NCBI RefSeq assembly: GCF_019352175.1
Contig: NZ_JACBYI010000017.1
Coordinates: 1 to 64,000, forward strand
Direction: 5' to 3'
DNA: 64,000 nt
Origin: Paenibacillus sp. S150
GTDB lineage: Bacteria; Bacillota; Bacilli; Paenibacillales; Paenibacillaceae
This document shows positions 8,116-17,934 of the stretch, one piece after another. The notes under the pieces are model-generated. The model was given only the letters and a program-made list of their open reading frames with translations. It was not told where the DNA came from and searched no databases. The number at the start of each line of letters is the position of its first letter. The stretch's first letter is position 1. Made by a program: the position numbers and the translations under genes.

Positions 8116-9096
8116 ATGACAACAGACAAAAGCGGCGGCTCCGGGACGGTAGTGCTGTCTGTCGACGGTGTCCGCAAAAGGATCGGCCGCAAATGGATTA
8201 TCGACGATGTAACCTTTGATGTGAGGGAAGGCGAGATTTTTGGCTTTCTTGGTCCGAACGGTGCCGGCAAAACGACGACCATCCGCATGCTGGTGGATCT
8301 GATCCGTCCCAGTGAAGGGAAGATTACCGTCTGCGGATACAACGTTAACCGCGAGCCTGAAAAAGCGCTGCAATACGTCGGCTCCATTGTTGAGAACCCT
8401 GAGGTGTACACCTATCTGACCGGCTGGGAGAATCTGCAGCATTTTGCCCGGATGCAGCCCGGAGTGGACAAGGCCCGCATCGCCGAGGTCGTGGATATTG
8501 TCCGGCTGGATCAGCGGATTCACGACAAGGTAAGCACTTATTCACTCGGCATGCGCCAGCGTCTGGGCATTGCGCAGGCGCTTCTCGGACGGCCCCGGCT
8601 TCTGATTCTGGATGAGCCGACGAACGGGCTGGACCCCAAAGGGATCAAGGAGCTGCGTGAATTTATCCGCCGGCTCGCCGACGAAGGCCTTGCTGTATTT
8701 GTCTCCAGCCATCTGCTGAGTGAAATTCAGCTGCTGTGCGACCGGGTGGCGATCATCAGCAAGGGACGGGTGCTGGCAGTGGGGGGAGTGAGCGATCTGG
8801 TCGCGCGCAACTCTCCTTATGTACTCTGGGAACTGGAGCCTCTAAGCTGGGCCAGGAAGATTCTTGGCGGCCGTCCGGATATTTCACTGCTGGAGCTGGA
8901 TGAGGTTACCCTGGATGATTCCATTATTGCCGGGATGGGGGCGAATTCCCTGATCACGGTAATGGAGGAGGATTTGATCCCGGAGATTGTAGCCGTACTG
9001 GTTGCAGATGAGGTTGAAGTAAGAGCCGTGCATAAAATCAACCCTACACTGGAACAGCTATTCTTGAAGCTAACGGAGGGTGAAACTATTGATTAG
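8116..9096 (+). CDS. ABC-2 type transporter, ATP-binding subunit
   Basis: This about 326-residue protein is the energy-coupling subunit of a two-gene exporter. It shows Walker A (GPNGAGKTT), Q-loop region (VGSIVENPE), signature (YSLGMRQRLG), Walker B (LLILDEPTNGLD) and the switch His (SSHLLSE). An about 90-residue C-terminal extension ends in NPTLEQLFLKLT, typical of CcmA/BcrA-like exporters. Two starts are possible: the ATG at 8053, which overlaps the previous stop as ATGA, or the ATG at 8116 behind a GAGG motif; the latter keeps only conserved sequence. Substrate unknown. Confidence 0.9.
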   Translation: MTTDKSGGSGTVVLSVDGVRKRIGRKWIIDDVTFDVREGEIFGFLGPNGAGKTTTIRMLVDLIRPSEGKITVCGYNVNREPEKALQYVGSIVENPEVYTYLTGWENLQHFARMQPGVDKARIAEVVDIVRLDQRIHDKVSTYSLGMRQRLGIAQALLGRPRLLILDEPTNGLDPKGIKELREFIRRLADEGLAVFVSSHLLSEIQLLCDRVAIISKGRVLAVGGVSDLVARNSPYVLWELEPLSWARKILGGRPDISLLELDEVTLDDSIIAGMGANSLITVMEEDLIPEIVAVLVADEVEVRAVHKINPTLEQLFLKLTEGETID

Positions 9097-10078
9097 CCTG
9101 ATGCCGCTCATCCGCAATGAGTGCCTGAAGATTATAAAAAAGAAGCGTTTCTATATCATTCTGCTCATTCTGGTTGTTCTCGTGCCTATGTTCACCTACG
9201 CGCAGATGCGGATTGCCGAACGCAGCCGGGACAAGTTCAACTCGGACTGGAGGCTGGAGATTCAGCAGCAGATTACGGACAACCAGAATTCACTGGGCAG
9301 CGACCGGATTCCCGAGGAATGGAAGTCATACCGGAAGATATTTGTCCAGCAGCTGCAATATTATCTCGACCATGATGTGAACCCGAATGAGCCCAGCGGA
9401 GTAACCTTTACGCGCGAGTTTCTGGATAATTCGGTAAACCTGTTCATTCCGCTGCTGATCATGGCCGTGGCTTCAGACCTGGTATCGGGTGAACGGACCA
9501 CGGGAACCATCAAAATGCTGCTGACCCGTCCGGTGAAGCGCTGGAAGGTGCTGCTTAGCAAGCTGGCGGCGCTGCTGATGTTCGTCTCGCTGATCGTGCT
9601 CTCGGCCTTTGTGATCAGCTACCTTATCTCCGGTCTTGCTTTTGGCTATAAAGGCTTTAATGTTCCGGTCTTTACGGGCTTCCAGCTGAACGGGGATACA
9701 GTCGACATGTCTGCCGTTCATGCGGTGCCGCAGTGGAAGTATCTGCTGATGCAGGGCGGGCTGATCTGGTTCGTGAGCGTAATTGTTGCGCTCCTGGCCT
9801 TCATGGTATCGGTACTCGTGCGCAGCACGGCTGCAAGCATCGTGGTGATGATGGCTGCGCTGATTGCCGGCACCATTCTGACCAATATGGCCTCCGCGTG
9901 GACTACAGCCAAATATTTATTTATGGTCAACCTGGGGCTGACCGGATATTTGGCCGGATCGCCCGCCCCCATTGAGGGGATGACGCTGTCTTTTTCCATG
10001 GGTGTACTGGCCGTTTGGGGGATTCTTTCGGTAATCATTTCATTCGCCGTCTTTACGAAAAGGGATATTTTGAATTAG
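9089..10078 (+). CDS. ABC-2 type transporter, permease subunit
   Basis: The about 329-residue membrane protein has the ABC-2 layout: one transmembrane segment near the N-terminus (FYIILLILVVLVPMF), a large extracytoplasmic loop (about 45-135), then five hydrophobic segments. The conserved TTGTIKMLLTRPVKRW segment after the second helix is the usual coupling region. It overlaps the ATPase gene by eight bases; TTG at 9089 has GGAGG nine bases upstream, the GTG at 9080 would lie inside that site. With 8116-9096 it would form an exporter; the substrate cannot be told. Confidence 0.9.
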   Translation: MISLMPLIRNECLKIIKKKRFYIILLILVVLVPMFTYAQMRIAERSRDKFNSDWRLEIQQQITDNQNSLGSDRIPEEWKSYRKIFVQQLQYYLDHDVNPNEPSGVTFTREFLDNSVNLFIPLLIMAVASDLVSGERTTGTIKMLLTRPVKRWKVLLSKLAALLMFVSLIVLSAFVISYLISGLAFGYKGFNVPVFTGFQLNGDTVDMSAVHAVPQWKYLLMQGGLIWFVSVIVALLAFMVSVLVRSTAASIVVMMAALIAGTILTNMASAWTTAKYLFMVNLGLTGYLAGSPAPIEGMTLSFSMGVLAVWGILSVIISFAVFTKRDILN

Positions 10079-10144
10079 AATGTACAAAGTGAACGAAAAC
10101 GTTTGTTTGCATTTCGCAGATAGAGAGAAGAAGGAGGAGCATGA

Positions 10145-12127
10145 ATGCTCGAACAGATCGATATGTTTGCAAAAGTCTCCAAGAACGGCGACGCTGCCCG
10201 GACTGGATACGATGCTGACGACATTCAGGTGCTCGAGGGTCTGGTTGCAGTACGCAAACGGCCCGGCATGTATATCGGCAGTACGAGTTCCTCGGGACTG
10301 CACCATCTGGTATGGGAAATCGTAGATAACGCCGTAGATGAGCATTTGGCCAAATTTTGCTCGAAGATTGATATCACACTGCGCAAGGACGGCTCGGTGA
10401 CCGTGCTCGACAATGGACGGGGAATTCCGACCGGAATGCACAAGACAGGAGTGCCTACGCCGCAGGTGGTGTTTACCATTCTGCATGCGGGCGGTAAATT
10501 TGGAGGCTCCGGCTACAAGAAATCGGGCGGTCTGCACGGCGTGGGCGCTTCAGTGACCAACGCCTTGTCCGAGTGGCTGGAAGTGGAAATATACCGGGAC
10601 GGCAAAATCCATCGGCAGCGCTTCGAATATTGGGTGGACAAAAACGGCAAGGAGCATGTCGGTGAGCCCGTGACGGGACTTGAGGTGCTGGGAAATACCA
10701 ATAAGACCGGATCGAAGATCACCTTCAAGCCGGATATCCGCGTCTTTCCTAACAGTATTGCCCTGAACTATGATACGCTGGCGGAGCGGGTGCAGGAGAT
10801 TGCTTTTCTGAACTCCGGACTGCGCATTCTTTTGAATGATGAGCGCAGCGGCCGCCAGGATGAATATTTTTATGAAGGCGGAGCCAGCCAGTTCGTGCAG
10901 TTCCTCAATGAAGGCAAGGACGTCCTGCATGATGTGATTCATTTCAGCTCGGAGAAGGATGATATTGAGGTCGAGGTAGCGCTGCAGTACAATGCCGGAT
11001 ATACGGAAACGCTGGCTTCCTTCGTGAACTCGATTCCCACCCGCAGCGGCGGCACGCATGAGACCGGCTTCAAGACTGCCTATACCCGGGTGCTGAATGA
11101 TTACGCCCGCCGTACCCAGCTGCTGAAGGAAAAGGACAAGAACCTGGAGGGCAATGATCTGCGCGAAGGCATGATGGCGGTGATCAGCGTCAAGATGTCC
11201 GAGGTGGAGTTCGTCGGCCAGACGAAGGACCAGCTCGGCAGCGCGTCTGCCCGCAGCGCCGTGGATTACATCGTGTCCGAGAATATGGCGCGGTTCCTCG
11301 AGGAGAATCCGCAGGTGGCTCAGAGCCTGCTGAGGAAGTCTATCCAAGCCTCCAAGGCGAGGGAAGCTGCCCGCAAGGCACGCGATGAAATCCGCAGCGG
11401 CAAGAAGCGCAGTGAAAGCTCGAACCTCGGAGGCAAGCTGTCGCCTGCCCAGTCCAAGGATGTGACGCGTACCGAGCTGTTTATCGTGGAGGGCGATTCC
11501 GCCGGAGGCTCGGCCAAGCAGGGCCGTGACTCGAAGATTCAGGCGATCCTGCCCTTGAAGGGCAAGCCGATGAATACCGAGAAGGCCAAGCTGCTGGACG
11601 TGCTCAAGAACGATGAATTCAAGGCGATTATTGCCACGATCGGAGCGGGAATCGGGCCGGATTTCACCGTAGAAGACAGCAATTATTCCAAGATAATTAT
11701 CATGACCGATGCCGATACCGACGGTGCGCATATACAGGTGCTGCTGCTTACCTTTTTCTACCGGTATATGAAGCCGCTGATCGATGCCGGTAAGGTTTTT
11801 ATCGCCCAGCCGCCGCTGTATAAGCTGACGCGCAAATCGGGCAAGCTGGAGACGGTGCGCTATGCCTGGAGCGACGAGGAGCTGGCCAATTACCTGAAGG
11901 AATTCGGCAAGAATTTCGAGCTGCAGCGCTACAAGGGACTCGGCGAAATGAACCCGGATCAGCTGTGGGAAACCACGATGAATCCGGACTCGCGCAATCT
12001 GCTGCAGGTGCAGATCGAGGACGCCGCCAAGGCGGAGCGCCGCGTATCCACGCTGATGGGCGACAAGGTCGACCCGCGCAAGCGCTGGATTGTCGAGAAT
12101 GTGGATTTCACGGAGATTGAGGAGTAG
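10145..12127 (+). CDS. parE: DNA topoisomerase IV subunit B
   Basis: The 660-residue ATPase subunit of topoisomerase IV unlinks daughter chromosomes. In order: GHKL ATPase domain (EIVDNAVDEH, DNGRGIPTG, GLHGVGASVTN), transducer domain with the Q-loop Lys region (QTKDQLGSA), Toprim domain (FIVEGDSAGGSAKQGRD, then IIMTDADTDGAHI) and the C-terminal RYKGLGEMN segment. Length and lack of the GyrB-specific features favour ParE over GyrB, as does the parC neighbour. AAGGAGGAG seven bases before the ATG fixes the start. An imperfect GAAAACGTTT palindrome lies about 60 bases upstream, function unknown. Confidence 0.95.
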   Translation: MLEQIDMFAKVSKNGDAARTGYDADDIQVLEGLVAVRKRPGMYIGSTSSSGLHHLVWEIVDNAVDEHLAKFCSKIDITLRKDGSVTVLDNGRGIPTGMHKTGVPTPQVVFTILHAGGKFGGSGYKKSGGLHGVGASVTNALSEWLEVEIYRDGKIHRQRFEYWVDKNGKEHVGEPVTGLEVLGNTNKTGSKITFKPDIRVFPNSIALNYDTLAERVQEIAFLNSGLRILLNDERSGRQDEYFYEGGASQFVQFLNEGKDVLHDVIHFSSEKDDIEVEVALQYNAGYTETLASFVNSIPTRSGGTHETGFKTAYTRVLNDYARRTQLLKEKDKNLEGNDLREGMMAVISVKMSEVEFVGQTKDQLGSASARSAVDYIVSENMARFLEENPQVAQSLLRKSIQASKAREAARKARDEIRSGKKRSESSNLGGKLSPAQSKDVTRTELFIVEGDSAGGSAKQGRDSKIQAILPLKGKPMNTEKAKLLDVLKNDEFKAIIATIGAGIGPDFTVEDSNYSKIIIMTDADTDGAHIQVLLLTFFYRYMKPLIDAGKVFIAQPPLYKLTRKSGKLETVRYAWSDEELANYLKEFGKNFELQRYKGLGEMNPDQLWETTMNPDSRNLLQVQIEDAAKAERRVSTLMGDKVDPRKRWIVENVDFTEIEE

Positions 12128-12562
12128 CAGCCCCGGCGGAAACGGTCATTTCCCATGATTTGTCCGTTCCGCTGCTCAAGCGGCAGGATAGCATAGAAGT
12201 GCTGCGTAAAAGCGGCACAGATTATATTTAGCGGCAAGTGACGATTACTTCCGCCTGTTTTTAATTTTTTGGTGATTCTTTTGCGAAGTCAAAGGAATAT
12301 TCTCTGGTGATTTTCCTACCTGGTTCCTGAGAATAATGCGAAGCTTATTTGGGTGGAAAGTAACGTAGGGGAAGTTTGGAACTCTAGGAGCGTAGTGTCC
12401 GGAAGTCCAAACATTCCCCGCAGTTACGCTGGACCCAGTCAGCACAGTTTTTTCTCATGAACAACTAGGCGCATCTCCATGTTGAATATTCCACCAGCGG
12501 AGCTAGGTTTGATCGCCAATCCGTTAAAAACGCGGACAGATTGAGGAACAGAAGGTGAGCGA
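12128..12562. other. Gap between parE and parC with a long imperfect inverted repeat
   Basis: The 435-base gap is unusual for the normally tight parE-parC pair. It carries an inverted repeat at 12360-12427 and no coding region I can support. The ribosome binding site of parC (GAAGGTGAG) is at its end. Confidence 0.6.
12360..12427. repeat. 68-base imperfect inverted repeat
   Basis: GTAAC-gta-GGGGAA-g-TTTGGA on the left pairs with TCCAAA-ca-TTCCCC-gca-GTTAC on the right, 17 paired positions around an about 27-base loop with GAGCG and GTGTCC. There is no T run after it, so it is not an ordinary terminator. Confidence 0.7.
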
Positions 12563-15004
12563 ATGAGCAGTTTATCAGAACAGTTTTTGCCGGCTTTTCT
12601 GGAGGAGGTCGTCGGTGACCGCTTTGGCCGGTATTCCAAATATATTATACAGGACCGGGCCATTCCTGATGTCCGTGACGGGCTGAAGCCTGTGCAGCGC
12701 CGGATTCTGTATGCCATGTACGATTCGGGCAATACCCCGGACAAGCCATACCGCAAGTCCGCCAAGACGGTCGGCGACGTCATGGGGAATTATCATCCGC
12801 ATGGAGACTCTTCGATCTACGAAGGCATGGTGCGGATGGCGCAGCCCTGGAAGCTGGGCCATGTGCTTATAGACGGACACGGGAACTGGGGCTCGATGGA
12901 CGATGACCCGGCGGCAGCGATGCGTTATACGGAAGCGCGCCTGTCGCCGATCGCGATGGAGATGATGCGCGATATCGAGAAGCGCACCGTGCTGTTCAAG
13001 GACAACTTTGACAATACGGCCAAAGAGCCGGTCGTGGTGCCTTCCCGTTATCCGAATCTGCTGGTCAACGGAACGAGCGGGATATCTGCCGGGTTTGCCA
13101 CCGAAATACCGCCGCATAATCTGCGCGAGGTGATCGATGCCTGTATCGCTGTGATGCAGAAGCCGGATATACCGCTTGAGGACATCATGACCTTTATCAA
13201 GGGTCCCGACTTCCCGACAGGCGGCACCATTATGGGCGGAGAAGGCATCATGGATGCCTACCGCACAGGCAAGGGACGCATTTACCTGCGTTCCAAGACG
13301 GAAATCGAGACGCTGCGCGGCGGAAAGCAGCAGATTGTCATCACAGAGGTGCCGTTCCAGATCGTCAAATCACGGCTCGTCACCTCAATGGAGAATATCC
13401 GCCTGGAAAAAAAGATCGAAGGCATCGCCGAAGTCCGCGACGAGAGCGGACGGGACGGCCTGCGGATCGTGGTTGAGCTTAAGAAGGAAGCGGATGCCCA
13501 GGGCATCCTGGCTTATCTGCTCAAAAAAACCGATCTGCAGATCACCTATAACTTCAATATGGTGGCGATTGTCAACAAGTCTCCACAGCAGCTTGGCCTC
13601 AAGGCCATCCTGGAGGCCTATATCGCTCATCAGCGCGAGGTAGTTACCCACCGCACCCGGTTTGATCTGGAGAGAGCGGAGGACCGCGCCCATGTGCTGG
13701 AAGGACTGGTGAAGGCACTGAACATCCTGGATGAGGTAATCGCCGCCATCAAGGCGTCGAAGAACCGCCAGGATGCCCAGAACAATCTGGTCTGGATGTT
13801 CGGCTTCAGCGAACGCCAGGCGGATTCCATCCTCACCCTGCAGCTGTACAGATTGACCAACCTGGAGATACACTCGCTTCAGAAGGAGCTGGACGAAATG
13901 CACGCGCGGATCGCCGTGCTGCAGGGCATTCTGGACAGCGACAAGAAATTGATCGCCGTGATCCGCAAGGAGCTTGTTGAAATCCGCGACAAATACGGCA
14001 TTGACCGGCGTTCGCTCATTCAAGGCGAAGTCGAGGAGCTCAAGGTCAGCCTTGAAGTGCTGGTGAACGCCGAGGATGTTCTCGTAGCTCTTTCGGCCGA
14101 CGGATACATTAAGCGAACCGGCATGCCCTCCTTCACCCGCTCTGGCGGCGAGCGCCAGGCTTCAGGCGTGAAGGAAGGCGACCATATCATCAGGCTGATG
14201 GACCTCAATACCCGGGACAGCCTGCTTGTATTCACCCGCAAAGGGCAATACTTCCTGCTGCCGGTGCATCAGATACCGGAATTCAAGTGGAAGGAGCCGG
14301 GTACGGCGATTGTCAATGTGATCGGCCTCGCCAAAGGCGACGGAATTGCCAGCATTCTGCCTGTTGGCAATATGGATGATCCGCAGGCGAGTCTGGTCTT
14401 TGTCACCCGCAAGGGCCAGGTGAAGCGTACGGAGCTCAAGGAGTACTCTACCAGCCGTACCGGAGCCGTTGCGGCCTGCAAAGTGGCTGAAGGCGATGAA
14501 ATCCTGACAGTGGCGCTGAGCAGCGGAGACAAAGAAATCGTGCTGGTGACCCGGGAGGGCATGAGCATCCGCTTCCGTGAGAGCGAAGTGAATCCAATGG
14601 GCCGCGTCGCCAGTGGCGTAAGGGGAATCCAGCTGCGCGAAGGCGACGAAGTCGTCTCCTGCTTCTGGGCCGGTGAAGACGAAGGCGAAATTCTGGCGGT
14701 AACAGAAATCGGCTATGCCAAACGGACACTGCTTCTGGACTATCCTGCACAGAGCCGCGGCGGCAAAGGCATGCCAACCTTTGAGTTCAAGGAGGGCAAG
14801 CGCGTCCGCCCGAACGGCAGCAGACTGTCCGGCGCCTTCTATTGCCGTGAACCTCTGGAGCTTGTTGCGATTACCCGCGACGGGGCAACCCATACCTTCT
14901 CCTCCGAAGCGGCACCGCTCAGTGAACGGCGCTCAATCGGCAAACAGCTGGTGGCGGTTGAGAAGAAGGATGAGATTGTCAGCCTGTTCCCCGCGATAAA
15001 GTAG
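12563..15004 (+). CDS. parC: DNA topoisomerase IV subunit A
   Basis: The 813-residue subunit cleaves and rejoins DNA. The winged-helix breakage domain has the catalytic tyrosine at about residue 122 (MRYTEARLS) and the quinolone-determining region HPHGDSSIYEG with wild-type-like Ser83 and Glu87. A long coiled coil and tower region (about 340-490) is followed by the beta-pinwheel C-terminal domain (about 500-800, blades such as GYIKRTGM, GQVKRTELKEY, GMSIRFRESEV, GYAKRTLL). A GyrA-box-like segment is not obvious, consistent with ParC. The ATG follows GAAGGTGAGCGA. Confidence 0.95.
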   Translation: MSSLSEQFLPAFLEEVVGDRFGRYSKYIIQDRAIPDVRDGLKPVQRRILYAMYDSGNTPDKPYRKSAKTVGDVMGNYHPHGDSSIYEGMVRMAQPWKLGHVLIDGHGNWGSMDDDPAAAMRYTEARLSPIAMEMMRDIEKRTVLFKDNFDNTAKEPVVVPSRYPNLLVNGTSGISAGFATEIPPHNLREVIDACIAVMQKPDIPLEDIMTFIKGPDFPTGGTIMGGEGIMDAYRTGKGRIYLRSKTEIETLRGGKQQIVITEVPFQIVKSRLVTSMENIRLEKKIEGIAEVRDESGRDGLRIVVELKKEADAQGILAYLLKKTDLQITYNFNMVAIVNKSPQQLGLKAILEAYIAHQREVVTHRTRFDLERAEDRAHVLEGLVKALNILDEVIAAIKASKNRQDAQNNLVWMFGFSERQADSILTLQLYRLTNLEIHSLQKELDEMHARIAVLQGILDSDKKLIAVIRKELVEIRDKYGIDRRSLIQGEVEELKVSLEVLVNAEDVLVALSADGYIKRTGMPSFTRSGGERQASGVKEGDHIIRLMDLNTRDSLLVFTRKGQYFLLPVHQIPEFKWKEPGTAIVNVIGLAKGDGIASILPVGNMDDPQASLVFVTRKGQVKRTELKEYSTSRTGAVAACKVAEGDEILTVALSSGDKEIVLVTREGMSIRFRESEVNPMGRVASGVRGIQLREGDEVVSCFWAGEDEGEILAVTEIGYAKRTLLLDYPAQSRGGKGMPTFEFKEGKRVRPNGSRLSGAFYCREPLELVAITRDGATHTFSSEAAPLSERRSIGKQLVAVEKKDEIVSLFPAIK

Positions 15005-15031
15005 CGGTCTGATCCGCGATTCCGGCTAAAT

Positions 15032-15077
15032 AAACGGTGTCCGTAGCCTCCCTCGCGGAGAATGGGGACACCGTTTT
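15032..15077 (+). terminator. Terminator after parC
   Basis: AAACGGTGTCC pairs with GGGGACACCGTTTT around an inner CTCC/GGAG element. Confidence 0.85.
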
Positions 15078-15251
15078 AAAGTTGGTCTGGGCCTGATCTG
15101 ATAATAGTTCAAAGGATGCATTTCTCTAATGCTCGGGCTATTTATTTTTTTCTTTTGCAGGAAATGGAATTTCTCTCGCGAAAAGGTTAGGTATAGCGGA
15201 TAGAACCCGAGCACCTATCATTCGTATTGATCAAGAAAGGAAGGAATAAGT

Positions 15252-15689
15252 GTGCACTCTACTGAATTCAGTAAGATCTGGCATAAAATATTGAAAGATT
15301 ATAAGCTACATATGGACAGCAAGCTTGCCCCAACGCTTACAGACGCCCAACTCACCGTACTGGAATTACTGCAGGAACGTGACGCGATGAAGCCTTCCGA
15401 TCTGGCTCCGCATCTGGCGACCAGCCCGGCAGCGGTAACGATGCTGCTGGACCGGATGGAGAAGCACGGTCTGATTGTCCGTGAGCGTGATGCTGCCGAC
15501 CGGCGGATTGTATGGGTAAGCATCACAGAGACGGGCAAGAAAGAGACCGAGCGCGGACTCCAGATCCGCAGTGATTTTTTTGCAGAGGCCCTGGACCCGA
15601 TCTCCTCCCACAACCAGCAGCTGCTGCTGTACCTGATGGGGAAGATGGCGGTGGCTCCGGCACCGGCGCCGGAGGGCTCAACGCCCTGA
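15252..15689 (+). CDS. MarR-family transcriptional regulator
   Basis: The 145-residue protein is a winged-helix repressor of the MarR family: helices around LTVLELLQERDAMKPSDLAP, recognition helix SPAAVTMLLDRMEKHGLI and the wing VRERDAADRRIVWVSIT. The GTG start has AAGGA 7-8 bases upstream. The gene is monocistronic, and the next gene is far away in the opposite direction, so the target is unknown. The C-terminus is proline- and alanine-rich. Confidence 0.88.
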   Translation: MHSTEFSKIWHKILKDYKLHMDSKLAPTLTDAQLTVLELLQERDAMKPSDLAPHLATSPAAVTMLLDRMEKHGLIVRERDAADRRIVWVSITETGKKETERGLQIRSDFFAEALDPISSHNQQLLLYLMGKMAVAPAPAPEGSTP

Positions 15690-16300
15690 CGGCGGCCGCG
15701 GCCGGGAAGAATGTTACATAAGCTGAGCTTGAAACAATAACAAGCAGAAACGGCTACGCCGTCCTTGTAAAGGATGGCGTGTTTCAGCGGGAAATAGAAG
15801 GATAATTTAGTGTGCCGAGCATAAAGTTCTGCCCTGTAATAATGCGGCCGCAGCGATATTTCATTCCTCAGTGGCGCCGCGCAGCGGCATAAGTGTCTTA
15901 TATTTTAAACAAGGGCAGCCCCTTAGTAGTAAAAAGGAACACTAAGGTAGCGCATTCGGATAGCGGATCACCCTTAGTGGGAAAAAGTACAGCTGGTCCG
16001 GCTGAAATCAGCCGCTTGGGGGGAATGGGCCTCCATGAAGTGTACAAAATCCCACTAAAGGCCCGTTAAAGCCGGGATTCCAGCCCAATAGTGTTACTTT
16101 TTCCACTCCGCTTCAGTTCCCTATGAACCTCCTTACGTTTCATCAGCTGATTCCGGTCCCGAAATAAGATTAAGACATTTGGAAGAGGCTGCCCCAAGGG
16201 GGCCATTTCCGGAGCTCGTTTTCTCAGATGGACCCGGTAATCACCTTCACAGCCCCTTCTACATGCTAAGAGCCGGCAATTATCCAAGCAGCCTGTATGA
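15690..16300. repeat. Dispersed intergenic repeat, inverted partial copy
   Basis: The tract is gene-free. 15740-15835 is the short hairpin module, 15836-15905 the ATAAGACAC..GCGGCCGC module also seen at 50148-50220, and 15920-16165 the GTAACACTA / TTTAGTGGGATTTTGTACAC module seen at 6540-6700 and 50870-51040, all in opposite orientation to those copies. The remaining bases to the pseudouridine synthase terminator look unremarkable. Confidence 0.85.
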
Positions 16301-16345
16301 CATACAAAAGCAGGCCCCCGTTACCGGATGGCCTGCTTTTGTATG
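16301..16345 (-). terminator. Terminator overlapping the end of the pseudouridine synthase gene
   Basis: CATACAAAAGCAGGC pairs with GCCTGCTTTTGTATG, a perfect 15-bp stem. Its left arm on the reverse strand is the last codons of the gene, with the stop codon in the loop. Confidence 0.8.
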
Positions 16346-17067
16346 TGCTGTGCCCAGAGGCTCCATGGATGGGCCTGCGGCGGAAGGGAGATCAGTTCGA
16401 TGTCCTCTTTGGTGACGGGATGAGGAAAGCCTACAAGCGCCGACCACAGAGCAATCTGCTGGCCGGGCTTGTTCACAGCGGCTCCGTATTTCTGGTCGCC
16501 ATACAGGGGACAGCGGATGCCGCTGAGCTGCACACGGATCTGATGTGAACGGCCGGTGAGCAGATCGATCTTCAGCAGGCTGTAGCCTTCGGCACAGCCG
16601 AGCACTGTGTAGTCCAGAACAGCCTCCTTGCCTCCGGGTGTGCCTTTGCGGACAATCGTCACCGTATTTGTCTTCGCATCCTTGAGCAGAGTATGGACCA
16701 GGCGGCCCTGCGCAGCCGGAGGCTTGCCGTGAACCACGGTGAGATAAACCTTATGGAAGCTGTGGGAGCGTACGCTCTCCGACAGCCGTGATGCGGCTTT
16801 GGAGGTCTTGGCGAAGATCATGGCTCCCCCAACCGGACGGTCCAGCCGGTGGACCAGTCCCATAAATACGTTGCCCGGTTTGTTGAAGCGCTCCCTTACA
16901 TCCTCCTTGAGCAGGCTGAGCAGATCGGGATCGCCTGTAGCATCCTCCTGCACCGGCATATTGACGGGCTTCACGATGCCCAGCAGATGATTGTCTTCAT
17001 ACAGGACCTCGAACCGGGAGCTTCCGCCAAATGATTCCCCGGCTGTGCCGGGTACATTCGATGACAT
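16321..17067 (-). CDS. RluA-family RNA pseudouridine synthase
   Basis: The 248-residue enzyme isomerises uridine to pseudouridine in rRNA or tRNA. The catalytic motif HRLDRPVGG holds the nucleophilic aspartate (near residue 94), followed by HKVYLTVVHG and the C-terminal LLTGRSHQIRVQLS and CPLYGDQKYG motifs of the family. There is no N-terminal S4 domain, as in the shorter RluA members. Its start lies three bases after the stop of the methyltransferase gene upstream, so the two are co-transcribed and may both modify RNA. The exact target position cannot be told. Confidence 0.92.
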   Translation of the reverse strand: MSSNVPGTAGESFGGSSRFEVLYEDNHLLGIVKPVNMPVQEDATGDPDLLSLLKEDVRERFNKPGNVFMGLVHRLDRPVGGAMIFAKTSKAASRLSESVRSHSFHKVYLTVVHGKPPAAQGRLVHTLLKDAKTNTVTIVRKGTPGGKEAVLDYTVLGCAEGYSLLKIDLLTGRSHQIRVQLSGIRCPLYGDQKYGAAVNKPGQQIALWSALVGFPHPVTKEDIELISLPPQAHPWSLWAQHIQKQAIR

Positions 17068-17070
17068 GTC

Positions 17071-17934
17071 TTACGCCTCCCAGCGGCCCAGAATTCCGCA
17101 AGGCAGGTTCATTCCGGAGGCTGTAATTGGCAGGCCGATTTCACCGGAGGTCAGCTTGCCGCCGTAGCGCCTGCCCATGGTCAAAGAGAGCATGTTGCGC
17201 AGAACGGTTGGCGAAATACCTGTTGTGTAGGAGTTGATCAGCGTGAACAGCGGTTTGTCGCTCATAATCTCCATGCAGCTCTCCAGGAATGGGTACAGGC
17301 TCGCTTCCAGCTTCCACATTTCTCCGCCGGGCCCTCTGCCATAGGAAGGCGGGTCCATGATGACGGCATCGTATTTGCTGCCGCGGCGCTGTTCGCGCTG
17401 CACGAATTTGAATACATCGTCAGTGATGAAGCGGACCGGACGCTCGGCGAGACCGGAGAGCTGGACATTTTCCTTCGCCCATTGGACCATGCCTTTGGCG
17501 GCATCCACGTGAACGACGGAAGCTCCTGCGCTGGCAGCGGCAACGGTGGCGCCCCCCGTATAGGCAAAGAGATTAAGCACGGAAATGGGACGTCCCGCTG
17601 CAGCGATCTTGTCCATCATCCAGCGCCAGTTGGCGGCCTGCTCGGGGAATAGCCCCGTATGCTTGAAATTGGTCGGACGCAGGTGGAATTTCAGCTTGCC
17701 ATAGCTGATCTTCCAATCTTCCGGTATGGTCTTCTTCATTTCCCATTGTCCGCCTCCGGCTGAGCTGCGGTGATAATGTCCATGCACATCACGCCACTTC
17801 GCCGTCTCACCGGCAAGCGGCCAGATGATCTGCGGGTCCGGACGGCGCAGGATGATCTCCCCCCAGCGCTCCAGCTTTTCTCCGCCTCCGGTATCGATTA
17901 CTTCGTAGTCCTTCCAATCACTTGCTGTATACAT
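17071..17934 (-). CDS. Class I SAM-dependent methyltransferase, RlmI/RlmK-like (probable rRNA methyltransferase)
   Basis: The 287-residue protein carries the SAM-binding loop NLFAYTGGATVAAA, the acidic VDAAKGMVQWAKEN segment and the catalytic-region motif MDPPSYGRG, as in the RlmI/RlmK and related rRNA methyltransferases. It lacks an N-terminal PUA domain. FPEQAANW ahead of the SAM motif is typical of this group. The ATG at 17934 follows AAGGATGG; an in-frame ATG six codons earlier has no such site. It heads a two-gene operon with the pseudouridine synthase. Confidence 0.85.
   Translation of the reverse strand: MYTASDWKDYEVIDTGGGEKLERWGEIILRRPDPQIIWPLAGETAKWRDVHGHYHRSSAGGGQWEMKKTIPEDWKISYGKLKFHLRPTNFKHTGLFPEQAANWRWMMDKIAAAGRPISVLNLFAYTGGATVAAASAGASVVHVDAAKGMVQWAKENVQLSGLAERPVRFITDDVFKFVQREQRRGSKYDAVIMDPPSYGRGPGGEMWKLEASLYPFLESCMEIMSDKPLFTLINSYTTGISPTVLRNMLSLTMGRRYGGKLTSGEIGLPITASGMNLPCGILGRWEA

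Noticed and set aside
10081..10144. GAAAACGTTT palindrome before parE as a LexA or CcpA site
   Set aside because: It matches neither consensus well enough.
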